This document shows positions 1-11,253 of a stretch of DNA of 64,000 nucleotides, piece after piece. Source of the DNA: Euptelea pleiosperma (lineage: Eukaryota > Streptophyta > Magnoliopsida > Ranunculales > Eupteleaceae); the NCBI GenBank assembly GCA_035048495.1, contig CM068549.1, positions 8,291,822 to 8,355,821 of the forward strand. Direction: 5' to 3'. The position numbers were made by a program, and so were the translations under genes. The notes below the pieces were generated by a model. That model searched no databases. It worked only from the letters and a program-made list of their open reading frames with translations, and was not told where the DNA came from. The stretch's first letter is position 1. Every line of letters begins with the position of its first letter.

Positions 1-23
1 CATAGAAATATTTTCAACTTGTA

Positions 24-116
24 GGTAAGAAGAGAAAAGATTAGTGAGCAGATGAAGTTTTTCAAGATCTTGATCCAAGATGCAATAAGGTAACTGGAGA
101 AGGATTATGCACTTTG
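24..116 (+). pseudogene. bHLH transcription factor fragment
   Basis: The frame from 28 reads RREKISEQMKF. After a one-base shift it reads QDLDPRCNKVTGEG. Together these match helix 1 to loop of plant bHLH proteins (consensus [24 protein letters not shown], known from the family). The E-R pair that contacts the E-box is partly visible. A splice acceptor-like GTAG precedes the fragment. The rest of the gene (helix 2, zipper) is not found downstream. A frameshift in the middle and missing flanking exons make it a dead captured exon, not a host gene. It lies on the same strand as the other captured fragments of J. Confidence 0.72.
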
Positions 117-608
117 TATATGCTCTTGTTTGCTATTGGTCTTCTGTTTTTATATTTGAGTGAAATTCATTTCCCTTTGAATTTAAGCCTTTTTAAATAG
201 TCTAATCAGTGATCGCGTGGTAAAAAAATCACACTAGGTATAGAAGGAGTTGATGATGGACTGCAACATAAGCCATGTGTCACACTCTCTAGTCTTCTAC
301 GAGAGAAGCTTTGTTCAACTACTTGAGTAATAATTCAATTTTTTCCCTTCATAATATGTTCATGAATCATTCCATTGCCCATATATAAATTCCTGTCTAT
401 TTGTTAATATCACAATCTGTGTGGGGTAACTTTTCGTGTTTCATTTTGTTTATAAAGTACAATGTTCACTTTGTTATGATTTTCACAAGCCATTTTTCCC
501 TTCCACCAGTTAGCATTATGTTTGTTTTATTATCATATTTAAATTGCCAGCTTTTCTTTTCTTCATTTATCATGGTTGTGTTCTTATTAAATCAGGTCTT
601 TTTTGCAG

Positions 609-723
609 GATAATGCAGATTATATTTTTGGAGGGGTAACAATTGTGTGTGGCATTTTTTGGAACACTAGTTGGAGGTTACATTATTGATCACATGAACT
701 CGAGAATTTCTAATGCTTTTAAG
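609..723 (+). pseudogene. Spinster-like MFS transporter exon fragment
   Basis: One exon is bounded by TTTTTTGCAG and AAG/GTAGAC. It reads DNADYIFGGVTIVCG and then, after one extra T in a run of six, GTLVGGYIIDHMNSRISNAFK. This matches the membrane-segment region of plant spinster-homologue (putative sphingolipid) transporters, whose family pattern is FGGVTI(V/I)CG..GT..GG...D.M...I.NAFK. Splice signals are preserved but the reading frame is broken, and I do not find neighbouring exons. Inferred to be a DNA-level capture by transposon J. Confidence 0.7.
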
Positions 724-3062
724 GTAGACACAGCTGCATTATAATGATGTGTTTGTGGATTTCATTTCTTGATTATGCAGTCTATATTGATTAATTTCTA
801 CTTGTAACCATGCACCTTAGATATTCCATTAATTCAGGTGGATGTGTGTACAAGAAGACGATCATGTAAATTGTTCTCTGTGTCTGTTTTCATTTAGCTT
901 CATTAATCGCCATTCGTTATGAAACTTCTAGTTCCTACACAATCCTATAAAACCAAAAATATAAACTTATGGAATGTTTTCAAATAAACTCAGAATAAAT
1001 GTTGTGAGCTTCTTTCTCTGCACCATGGGAGATTTTGATGTGAACAACTAGGAATAGAGTCAATAGACCTACAAATATCCCTAGGCTTTGAGAATTAGCA
1101 GCTCATGGCTTGCTGGAAAATACTACTGCTGTCCTATAACTGACAGAATATTTGGGTTCATTTACATTCACTTATGTTTTGGGTTCTCCATTTTTATTTT
1201 AGTGAGATGGCAAGTTAAGATGTGGATTGGTTTGCATATGGATTGGGTTTCTACACTATTGAAGTGGAGTCGGGACTATTATAGTTCAGAGTGGTAGTCC
1301 TTTATTCACAAGCACCAAAAAATTAAAACAAGCAAAAAGATGCAACCTACCTTAGGATAGCACAAGGTTTATTTGCAGCCTCGTTTATGTGCACTAGAAT
1401 GTAATTTTGGGTTGTGTATAGTGGTTTTTGTTGCACTAATTTTGTGTTTGGGCAGATTCAACATGTATCTTATAGTTGTGTTATTCCTACATCACTGGAA
1501 TGTAATTTTTGGGTTGTGCTTGCTGGTTATTCCTTCAGAGGGTTAGAAAGGAAAAAAAATGGTGAATGGATGGCTGTACTCATTATGTTGTCCTGATGAT
1601 GATCCCTAAAAAAGACACAAAGAAGACAATCAAACACTTATGCTATAAAATTTATATATATCAGCATTCCTAACTCTAGGAATTACATCCTTGGTTATTT
1701 TATGATAAAATGACATCACTAATAGCCCATAAATTCAGATAGACAGCCAAGAAATTCACTGAACTACTAAGAACTAAATTTGTCCAAGGCGAGGAAAGTT
1801 TCATCAACTATAAATAAATAAAATGGTTAAGGGATTTGCATTCACTCCTTAATGTTTATAGGAAGATGGAATGTGGTGTTGTGCTAGAATCTTGGTCGAG
1901 GTGGGCAGCTTTTGGTGTCTTGCATGAACCAGACAACGTGCCTGTTAAAAGCAGAGTGGATCTAAAAACTTCAGAAGTGAATACTTATCTTTTGCAGGAG
2001 ACAACAAAGAGTCATGCTTGCTTCTAAGGTCTAGTTCATTTCTAGTCTTATAGTTGTTCCCTTTTCTTATTTTTTGTTTCAAATGCGTGAAGTAGAACTA
2101 TTTGTCTGATTCTGTAGCTCCAAATGAGGAAACCATGAAGTCCCATTATGCCTCAATCAATGCTAAAGCTGCCAATATTTCTTCGAGTGTAGGAGGCTTA
2201 TAAGAGAAATTGTAAGTTTGACTTGGGTTTGGATATTTCCACACTTCAAATGGAACCTGAAAGGTCTTCTCTGCTGTCTAATGGTGAACATACAGATGAT
2301 ATGTTGTTGAGTGATACTGCAAAGTTGGGTGTTTTTCTGTTTCACTATGGAACATAACATTGGGAAGGCCAACACGACCTGAAGCCCACATTCATGAGCT
2401 AAAACAAACAAAATGGGTTGTGGCCAATATGCATCAATCATCAAATACACATCATATTTTCTCTTAGGGTGCCAGTTTTCATCCAAAGTGGTGGGCTTGG
2501 GTTATTTTGCAGGTTGCCTCTATCATGACGAAATAGGAGCAACAACAACCCATCAAGGAGAACAAGGAAAGTGGTACAAGTTTTGCATATATAGAAAGTA
2601 TTTTTTTGGTGTTTCACGAAAGATAAATTTTACAAAAGCAAATCACTTGGCTTCTTTGCGCAGGGGAATTGTTCAATTTGGACTTCTTAGAAGCAATCAC
2701 ATAGAATATGCTGAGGTAGGTGCGACTCTAAAAACTTGGACAAGTTGAATCATTCTTGTATGTAATTCACTAGTCTCCTAGCAAACGCCACAAAAATGTC
2801 AAAGCATCTTGACTGAGTCAGTAGTTGTGATGTACACAATTGACAGACAAAAACCAAGTCCTTTAGTCATTCTTCAACAAGTGATGTACACAAGGTACTG
2901 ACTAGAGTTGTGTTTAGCAAGTGATGTACAAAAGGTACAGACCATATGTTTTCTACATTGCTGCCCACAAATTTATGATCATTAATTATACTGCCAGTAG
3001 ATCCTAGTCAAAACAACTTTTAGGAGTGAGGAAAAAATAACTAGTTTATAAACATCAGATTG
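724..3062. other. AT-rich interior of CACTA J, no recognised gene
   Basis: Several short open frames exist (for example near 1836-2027 and 2413-2748), but none matches a family I can name. Exon-like islands bounded by AG and GT are scattered here, so further unrecognised captured fragments are possible. A short repeat (a GAATGTAATTTTGGGTTGTG-type block) occurs twice, near 1398 and 1498. Confidence 0.5.
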
Positions 3063-3425
3063 CACTACTACATAATACTGTTTAAACTACACTGTTAAAA
3101 AATCAATAGACTACGATTGTATTAAAAAGCGAAGCCTCAAAGTATAATTTAAAAAAAATTAAGTTAGAAAAGTAAAAGACTACTGTTTGTCGAATCACTG
3201 TAGCCTAAAGAACTGCAAAATGCCACAATTTTTACTAAATTCGCAGCGTTAAACCTTTAAGACACGGCTTTAACAGAAACCGTAGTTAATGACTACATAA
3301 TTATAAAGACAAATTACTACAGTTTTAGTAACGTCTGTGTCCTAAAAGTTTGCAATATGGTCCTGATTGTTTAAAAATTGTACCTTAATCACATAGGCCA
3401 CAGTTGTCCCAAAAACCGTAGTATT
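3063..3425. repeat. 5' subterminal repeat array of CACTA K
   Basis: Degenerate copies of a GACTACGRTTTT-like unit occur in both orientations (for example near 3109, 3179, 3280 and 3415). In CACTA elements such subterminal units are transposase-binding sites. This array is more decayed than the one at the 3' end. Confidence 0.65.
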
Positions 3426-3430
3426 AGGAA

Positions 3431-3580
3431 TTATAAATACCCCGACGATTTTCTCACAGTCACTTCATTTTCTCTCCCTACTCGTCTTCATTCTCACTTC
3501 TCTCCTCTGCACGCTACCACTGCCCGCTAGCACCACCGTTGTCCAACACCAAATCCACCGTGCGCCACCACCACGGTAAA
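3431..3580 (+). promoter_or_regulatory. TATA box and CT-rich leader inside K
   Basis: TTATAAATAC at 3431-3440 lies just inside the subterminal repeats. About 30 bp downstream is a CT-rich start-like stretch (CTCACAGTCACTTC, then TCTCTCCC). An exon-like segment ends in CCACGG/TAAAT with a GT donor near 3576. A second CT-rich segment with acceptor TTCTTAG (near 3725) and donor GTATGT (near 3779) follows. This looks like a plant promoter with a non-coding, intron-containing 5' leader, either native to K or captured. It would transcribe the + strand, the sense of all captured fragments. Confidence 0.5.
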
Positions 3581-4359
3581 TAGTTACTTTGTATTTTTTT
3601 ATTTCTGTTTGTTAGGGTTAGTTTTTTTTTTCTGATCGAATATATACTCCATTCTCTCCTCAACCCCCTCCCTCATTCTTATCCCCCTCATTCTTATCCC
3701 CTCGATCTCTCTCTCAATTTCTTAGCTGCTGTCGTCGTGCCGTACCGCCGCCACCACCGTCACGCAAAAGTGCCTTCGGTATGTTTTCAGTTAGTTTCTC
3801 TGTTTTTCTTTTCTTCTCCCCGTCTATCGATCCATTGATTAGATTGTTCTTTCGATCAGGTTCTATCGAAGAATTTGAGTTTCATTGATCGAATTTAACT
3901 ATCCCTCTCGATTGCGTTCATGCAAGTACCCAGGGTTTGATCAATGTCGATTGGCTTGACTCCATGCTCGCGGAACAAAACAAAAGGTTGTTTCTCTCTT
4001 TCAATTCATCTATTTTTGAGTTATTATTTGTTGTAACCCTATTTTTTTTAGATTAGGAGGAAAAAAGAAAGAAGATTTGATTGGTTCTGTTGATTTTAAT
4101 TTGAATCTAGGGTTTTATAGCTGTAATTAAGTTCTGAAATAGGAAACTCGGTGAAATTTTTGGTGCGTTATTTTTGTTTGTCATCCGCAATGGAGAGTTT
4201 TCTTGTATGATCTTCTGGATTTAGGTTTATAGTCTAGGGTTCTTTCTTTCCTTTCACTTTCTTGATATATTGGCGTCTAGGGATTTTTTTTTCTTCGAGT
4301 TTTAATCGGTAAGGTTCTGATTTTCTAGTTTTTTATATCTGGAGAGTTATAGAGTTGGT

Positions 4360-4752
4360 GTGAATAGGATGACCTTGAATTTCTCTTATCACCCAATCTT
4401 TCCTGCGAATCCATCCGAAGACAATCTAGTTTCCTTGATTAGGATTACTAACGGTTGCATAGAGCCCCAGCATTTCAACTGGGAAATTGAGAATCCCTTT
4501 GATTATGGAAGGGATAGACCTGAGAGAAGAGGAGGGGGGGCTCGTAAGTGCTCTGAGAAAGGTCATTGGTTATGGTGTTATTTCAGCTATAAGTACATGC
4601 CTTTTTCTATTCAAGGGCAGACCGAGTGTAAGAATATCAAAGATAAGGGGATTTTTAATTTCAGGTCATATTTTCACCCTCTCATGACCCCAAATTTCTT
4701 TATTTTTTCTATTTATAAAGAATTTCTTTCAACAATCATTTTACAAATTTGA
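4360..4752 (+). pseudogene. Unidentified exon-like open frames in K
   Basis: A 130-codon frame overlaps a second frame (4487-4687) that reads EGIDLREEEGG followed by VSALRKVIGYGVISAIS, the latter with a hydrophobic segment that could span a membrane. The switch between frames suggests one original coding exon broken by a frameshift near 4540 in the G-rich run. I do not recognise the family. It follows the CT-rich leader of K and has the same orientation, so it may be part of the same captured gene. Confidence 0.35.
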
Positions 4753-6032
4753 ATTTCATTATCCAGTTGATCTAATGTCCTCTTCGATTTGGCATTTAGT
4801 TTGGATCACTTTTGAAAACTTGGCAGAATGTTAACACTTATATAACTTTTTTATCTTTTGGGATCATTGAAAGGAAATGTTTTCATTGCTGTCATTTACA
4901 GAATATTGAGCTATCGGGTTCTAGTGATTCTTGTAAGTGTATTTCTTTTTCTCTAATTTGAATTTTTGACCTCCTTGCCTTGTTTGCTTTTTTCATTTGC
5001 TTGGTTGGCCTATTGTTTTTTTAGTATCTCTGCAATTGAATAATTTTAGATTTTCTTACTTGTACTTTTCATTATCAGTGTTTTAAAAGTAGTTTGAGGC
5101 TTATGCCTCGAGGGGAGGCTCCCCCAAACGCCCTGAGGCTTATTGAAAGGTGAAGTTCTCATGAGGCAATCTGAGGGAGCCAATAACTTGGTCATAAATA
5201 AATGACTACAATTGATATCCTTTGACATGGAAATGCATATTCGATTGTTCATGTTAGACATGAAGAACTTGGACATCCTACTGGCCCCTCCTAGCATATA
5301 TTGTTTGTGTTTTTATGGTGCTACACTCAAGCTTGAGGTGTGTGATTTAAGTATTTATTTTCCTATGTAATGGTGAGATGAGGCTTTATTTTCAGAAAGT
5401 TTTTCTTATCTTTAATTGTTGTAACTGCTAGGGAAAGATGAATGCGATGATAGTATGTTGGCTTCTAGGAAGTGGCAGCCTTTTTAACATCGAACAGTGT
5501 GTTATCGACAGAAGTTACTATCTCATGGTGTTGTGGTACTTGGCCATTTCTCCTTTTGCCTTCTATGTTTTATGCTTTAGAGGAACTTCTTTATCTTATC
5601 TCATAGTTGTGGCTCCATAACTACATTTTTTATGTTATTAACCATCGACTTAATTGCATGACCCCTCTATTTATTGTCGAGCATTTTTAATGAAACCAGC
5701 TTCAAGGAAGTGCTATATGCAAATTGAATATCTTGAATTCTAATGGTGCTACTGTACTCTTTGGCGGAAACTTTTGATTGTCGTTCCCATGGACATTTCC
5801 CTTAGTGATGAATCAAGTTAATCTCAGTGCCTTCATGTGTGTTGTTGTTCATTTCTCTATTTTTCTCTTGTTTGTGGTGAATCAAGTAAATCTCAGTGCT
5901 GTGGTGCAAAATTTGCTCATAAATATCCTAGTGTATAGGGAGGACCTAAATGTGAAGTTTCGAAGCATTAATTGAGCATGCAATGATTTCTGATTACTGT
6001 GGAATTATCAAATAATGTGGACTTCATGGTGT

Positions 6033-6262
6033 AGGGAGTTATCGGATTTTGTTTAGCCGTACAGCCAGCAAAAGTGAATTTTGGGACCGTTGCTCGTAAG
6101 TTCAGATCTCTGCTTGTTGCAATCCTTTATATATATCCTTCATTTCCCTTGATTTTTTATTACATCATATCAATTTTCTTATGCAGAGAACTTCATGACG
6201 GGTTCTCGCATTGTGTTCAATAAGGAAAAGTTGAAGTTGGGTTGGTCACGCTCTAATTGTGA
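6033..6262 (+). pseudogene. Aspartyl protease (A1, APF-type) C-terminal exon
   Basis: After the acceptor ATGCAG at 6181-6186 the frame reads ENFMTGSRIVFNKEKLKLGW and then SRSNC, followed by a GTGAGT-like donor. This is the conserved last part of plant aspartyl proteases (family pattern NFMTGYR.VFDREK..LGW...C), just before the terminal disulfide cysteine. The preceding exon-like segment (6033-6093; GFCLAVQPAKVNFG) ends at a GTAAGT donor and may belong to the same gene; the CLAV is family-like but less certain. No catalytic DTG/DSG motif is found in K. It is a fragment captured with introns. Confidence 0.68.
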
Positions 6263-7740
6263 GTACTCAGGCTTTCCCATTAATCTTGAGGAAAAATGAA
6301 TGTTCCATCTTATAGATTGTAAATATGGCCTATAAGTGGTATATTGGTACGCCTCTAAAGCCTTTTTTATTTTTAATCTTACAAGAATGTTCGAACTAGG
6401 AAATTCTCTTTTTTTTAAGCTTGCGTTGGACATTATATTCTAATTCTTTGGATATGATAGGTTCATGATAATGTATGCTTGGCGAGTGTTGTTGTGACAC
6501 AAACCTTGGACTGGAAGCTGCATGCTTTTGATGTGTTGCAATTTGAGTTCGATGGGAATAATGAAGCTTCTACCGGACCAATGCTAAGAATTCTTTTGTT
6601 TAAGTGCAATTTTTTTGCTTGCATTTGGTTTCTTACTTCTGGGTGTGTGTGTCATACATGATTTGGTGTACTGGGTTTCATGCTTTTTGGTGATAGAAGA
6701 TCACCATCTCTGGTTTGTGTCTTGAAGTTCATCAAAAGTTACCTAGGTTGGAGATCCATGTGTATTATTAATTCTATTCTTCCCGAAACATATCTTTTTT
6801 TCAAGTTGGAAAAGAATTGTTATTGACCAAAATAAGTAAAAGGAGAAAAAGTCCAATCTTATTCAAGTTTGTCCAGTGTGAAGTCCTTGAAAATTGGACA
6901 AGCAGTGCCTCTTAACAAGTAGGATTGTATACATTTTAAACTACGAAGACATCTGAGATAAAAGCAATGGTTCTGTGGATGTTGGTTATTTAGTCTGAAT
7001 ATTTGTTAGATGGTTATTCATACAAGCTCTCTGGTTGTTGAAAAGATCATTTAGATGATTATTCAAACCTTACAACAAGTTGCAAAATACTGATGTGATG
7101 ACTTAGTTGGTTTTGTCAGGTTATATATGGTCTTTTCTCTTCTATGAAGTTGGCCAAAACAGAAGAGCTACGTAATAGTTAACACAGCTTCCATTCCAAA
7201 GGTCAGCACTCATAGCCTCATAAATTAGTTACTGTACATTGAAGGTCCGTTTTTATGGGACTTCTGTTCTATAGAACATCCAAATTTTCTTCATAAAGAG
7301 TTTCTTGAGCAACTTTGAGCTTCTTGAGTAAGGAAAAATCTTATCCAAATGTATACTCTGTTTTTGTTCAAATTTTTGAACCTAAATAGGGCACCATCCT
7401 CAACCTTAGAAACGGTCATTGATGGCTCAAGTCACTTCCTTGTGGGCCAACCAAGTCAGCCCATCACCCCTCATCTGAAATCTCTCATCTTTCCCTATCT
7501 TTCTTTTTTGGTTTGGCTTTGGGTGCTGCACGAACTGATTTTGGGTTGAGGTCAGTTTTGGGTTGGGTTGGGACCATTTGGGTCAGGTTTTGGCCAACAA
7601 GGACTGAAATTTTGCTTTGAAAATAGATGTGTTTTATGTTGAATCACGGGTCTGGTTTGATTATGCAAATGGGTTTAGGCTGTGCTCTGTTTTGTGTTCA
7701 ATTTGGACTGAATTTTTCTTTAGAAAATGAGCTATATATG
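6263..7740. other. Interior of K, no recognised gene
   Basis: A possible exon at 6479-6600 reads SVVVTQTLDWKLHAFDVLQF. I do not recognise it, and it runs into AT-rich sequence. The rest is AT-rich without conserved motifs that I can name. Confidence 0.4.
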
Positions 7741-7867
7741 AACTGAAATCAGTCTGGGAAATGGACTGATATAAATCTGAAACATAACTGAAATCAGTCT
7801 GGAAATGGACTGTAATAAATTTAAGACAGAACTGAAATCAGTTTGGAAAATGGACTGAAATAACAAC
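7741..7867 (+). repeat. 45-bp tandem repeat, about 2.8 copies
   Basis: Units start at 7741, 7786 and 7830, each with AACTGAAATCAGTYTGG followed by AAATGGACTG. Each unit contains the near-palindrome CTGAAATCAG. Confidence 0.85.
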
Positions 7868-8849
7868 AAATCTCCTCCGCCATCTTGATATGAGAATGTG
7901 ATATGCCTAGGAATTACATTGTGAGCATGAGGATACAACTAATAGCAACGATGAAAAGTTGAGCAATTTTGCCCAGAATGTTGAGGTTCACTTTGCATCT
8001 GGGAAGAAAATTGAAATTTTGGCAAAGATAACAACTGAATTTGAGACTATTTTAAAGGAAATGACATTTTATTCATACTAACTCTTATATAGGTTACATG
8101 TTCAGGCATTAGATTTGCTATGCTAGGATGTTCAATTTCATATTAATATTAAAAACATGTGTAGGTGAATTTACAACAAGTTTCTCCTTTGCTAATTTGT
8201 ATATATATAATTTGTATATGACAATATCAAAATCTGAAATTCTTGCATATGTATTTTGTAGGGTCTAGAAGATCATCTGGGGGACATGGACTTAAGATTG
8301 CTGGCTCACGAAAAGGAGTAACTACAACTTAGTTGGATATAAAACCTGTTGGAATTCCTTTGGATATTATTTGTGGAGGAGCAAAGTTTGAACTGGCCAC
8401 TCCCTAAAAATGCCACGTGACAAAGAGAACATTTATCGGATAACCGAGAGAAAGTGTCGTAAATGCCTTCTAGATTTACAGAGAATCATAGGTGGCTGTA
8501 ACAGATTTTAGTTTCTCCATTGCATGTATCATATAACCTTTCAAAACAACTATGAATTTTTTTTTTCTTCTATTGTCTTCACCTCTTTTGTTTGGTTAAC
8601 TTGATTATTAAAAATTTGTTTATTGTAAATCACATTATGTACTTTGAACAATGATGGATAACTTTCTTAGTAGATGAGGACTGAAACAGAATTGATATTA
8701 ACAGACCTTGGGACTAACTTGGTAGCAAATTTAAATTATAATGATGTTCTGGGTTTTTGCTCTTAAATTCTTTATATTATTGATTATTTTAGAAATTTTG
8801 GCGTGGTTCTGTAATTTTTTTAATAAAAAAATAAAATAAAATATTGCAA
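7868..8849. other. Distal interior of K, no recognised gene
   Basis: Small exon-like frames are visible (for example near 7990-8080 and 8270-8500) but no family is recognised. From about 8700 the sequence resembles 13105-13350 of J, with both containing ACTTGGTAGCAAATTTA. This marks the shared 3' end of the two CACTA elements. Confidence 0.45.
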
Positions 8850-9220
8850 AGACTACGGTTTTACGGAAAACCATAGTCTTCAAAAAGGAAATGTTTGATT
8901 TAAAGAATACGATTTCTTGGAAAATTGTAGTCTTTTGTATAGACTTGCAACAATGGTGTTGGATAAAACCATAGCCTTTTCAAGATATTTAACTACAGTT
9001 TTTTGGGAAATCGAAGTCTTTTATATAGTCTTACAACTACTGTCTTGGGTAAACACGTAGTCTTATAGGTCTTATAAACCACGATTATAAACCATAGTCA
9101 TTTTTGCAGACTTTATACTACGCCCGATTAGACTACGCTTTGAGAGGTAGTTTTAGACTACGATTTAAAATGAAAGACTACGGGTTTTGGCTGTAGTCTA
9201 AGGGGTTTTTTGTACTAGTG
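8850..9220. repeat. 3' subterminal repeat array and TIR of CACTA K
   Basis: Well preserved GACTACGGTTTT units alternate with the inverse AAAACCATAGTC, many as adjacent inverted pairs separated by 4-6 bp (for example at 8850-8878). The array ends in the TIR at 9206-9220. It is the probable transposase-binding array. Confidence 0.8.
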
Positions 9221-9908
9221 TTGATAAACCGATTGGGAACATATAGAGGATATAATTGCCATAAATAATTTAGCTAGTGTTACTAAACTTTTTGTACCTG
9301 TAGTTGACATATAAAAGTATGTCAGTTTTTGTTCATGCATGTCTAATATTACTTATCAATTTCTAGCAATCTAGTTGTAGGTTTTTTTGAGGTAAGTAAT
9401 AGCTTTAGCTACTACAGATATAACAAATTGATTTCTAGTGCAGAATTATATATTTTGTAAAAGAGGTTGTCTTGTATTCTTTTGACTTCACCACTTGATA
9501 TAGATAATGCTGCTTTTGACACGAGGATTCTAATCATCCAGAAATTATTGGACACAGTGAAACCGAGGTAAGCATTGAAAGCTGAATTAGCACTACCTTA
9601 TTTCCAACCCTTCATTTTGACATAAAATAAACTCATCAAACACTCCTAAAGTTTTTGAACAAGTTTTGATTGAAATATTCCAATTGTGTTTCAGCTTTTC
9701 AAAATGAAAAGTTGCCCCTGCCACCTCGCAATTCAGAGAATGATGCAACTGTAAGTATGTCATTTATATTGTAAATTTATGTTATACTCCATATGCATTG
9801 CTGAAATTTAGCTTGACTCCAAATTCTTTAGGGAAAGGTGCAAACGTGCAAAAGTGGCACACTCTAGCTTCTATTTTGCACCATAATCCTTATTTCTGTT
9901 TTGCACCA

Positions 9909-10030
9909 TCGACACAAGATCAGGAGGTGTTCAGCTTTTATCCAAAAGATAGGCCATGTAATGGCTTGGAGGAAGCATTGAGATGCTATAGAGAAATAGT
10001 TCCAGAACTTCGCTTAGTTGGTTGGTGCAA
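9909..10030 (+). pseudogene. RGLG-type (copine/VWA) RING ubiquitin ligase fragment
   Basis: The frame reads STQDQEVFSFYPKDRPCNGL then EEALRCYREIVPELRL, continuing to 10030. The plant RGLG/copine-domain pattern is STHDQ.VFSFY...RPC.GFEEVL.RYREIVP.LRL.G, so most of the conserved block of the VWA-like copine domain is present. Upstream ILHHNPYFCFAP replaces the expected IPCFGFGDA, and no downstream exon or RING finger is found. Captured fragment in J, same strand as the others. Confidence 0.78.
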
Positions 10031-10539
10031 AAGGTTTTTCTAATTTGTTTTTGAGTGGGTTTTTATAAGGGTTCCATGTGAAACTTTGATGGTTCTAGTT
10101 GAAATTATTCTTCCAAAATTGCATAGGCTGTTCGTGTTCTAGATGTTCTCTTTATACTACATGTAGAACTTGAAATTAATTGTTCCACTGCTGCTGCCAA
10201 GCACCTTGCATCTAGGTATGCATCTTATTTCGTAATGCGAACACAACAGCCACAAAGCTTGTATGACGTACCTGCAACAACATTTGTAGTGGTGTGGATG
10301 TCTACACTGCTCTTGCTGGAGCTGTTGGAGCATTGTATGGTGCTCTTCATGGTGGAGCAAATGAGTTATACATGAAGTCTTATTTTCTTCTTTTAGATTT
10401 TACTCTGTTAATTTGTTACCCTGTTGATTCTAGGCTATGCTTAAGATGCTGAGTGAAATTGGAAATGTTGAGAACATTCCAGAGTTCATTGAAGGTGTGA
10501 AAAGCAGGTGAGTCTTATGTGTGCATGTTCTTTCTTTAA

Positions 10540-11253
10540 GGGCCTGCTTGGTTTGGAGGGGAAAGCTTGGGGTTAGGGGACCCCAACCAGCTATATCAAA
10601 AAGGGTCCGGGGACAACCTCTTTTGACAACCATTTTGGTGTACCCACATAGAAGATGAATCAATGGCTGATTTTTGGCGAGGATGATCTCCTCACCATAT
10701 AGATCACCCCCACAAAAAATCAGCACATTCTGAAATTTCTAACCCCCTCAAATGTGGTTTTCAAGTTACACTGTAAAAATAGACAGTCCATAATTCTTCA
10801 ACTTCTAACCCAGTCTATGAATATCAGAATGATTTGAATTTTTATGAGGATGATCTCCTCACCATAGAGATCATCCTCACCAAAAATCGGCCATTGATTC
10901 ATCTTCTATGAGGGTATGCCAAATGGTTGTCCCCCGATCCCGACCCTGTCAAAAAATAGAAAACTAAAAAATAAAGAAATAAAAATAAAAAGATATAATA
11001 AAAAATAATCTCGGTTGTTGTTATTATTATTGTTCTTGTTTTTCGGAAAAAAAAATGTTGAGTTAACACAATGCACTTGCTTGCATCAGTTTTTGGCTGC
11101 ACTTCCTTGCATCTATTTTGTTAAGGAGTTTGCAAGTCCTTGTTAACCACTTGCACGGCAGTCATTTGCACTCCTCCAACCAATCACTTTCAATCCCAAA
11201 ATTGTGGCAAGTGAGTGCATTGCACTCAATTTGCTATGAACCAAGTAGGGCCT
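10540..11253. mobile_element. PIF/Harbinger-like MITE in citrate synthase intron
   Basis: The left end GGGCCTGCTTGGTTTGG and right end GAACCAAGTAGGGCCT form imperfect terminal inverted repeats of a common plant MITE type. They are flanked by TAA at 10537-10539 and 11254-11256, fitting the 3-bp TAA/TTA target preference of PIF/Harbinger. It is 714 bp and non-coding, and it splits the intron between the third and fourth citrate synthase exons. A hAT origin is possible from the TIR alone but does not fit the 3-bp duplication. Confidence 0.6.
10602..10948. repeat. Long inverted repeat (foldback) inside the MITE
   Basis: The left arm (about 10602-10710), containing ATAGAAGATGAATCAATGG, is matched in reverse by the right arm (about 10845-10948), containing CCATTGATTCATCTTCTAT. 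Arms are about 100 bp with a roughly 130-bp loop. It may be a second MITE nested in the first, or the element's own stem. Confidence 0.75.

Larger units (their letters stand above)
3063..9220 (+). mobile_element. CACTA transposon K, complete, nested in J
   Basis: The element starts CACTACTACATAAT and ends TTTTTTGTACTAGTG, so the terminal inverted repeats are CACTACTACA and CACTAGTACA (one mismatch). It is flanked by a 3-bp target duplication TTG at 3060-3062 and 9221-9223, as expected for CACTA. Subterminal repeat arrays lie inside both ends. Length is 6158 bp. No transposase (TNPD/TNPA type) frame is seen; the interior has a promoter-like leader and a captured aspartyl-protease exon. K's 3' 500 bp resembles the 3' end of J, so the two are relatives, with K inserted into J. 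Confidence 0.85.
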
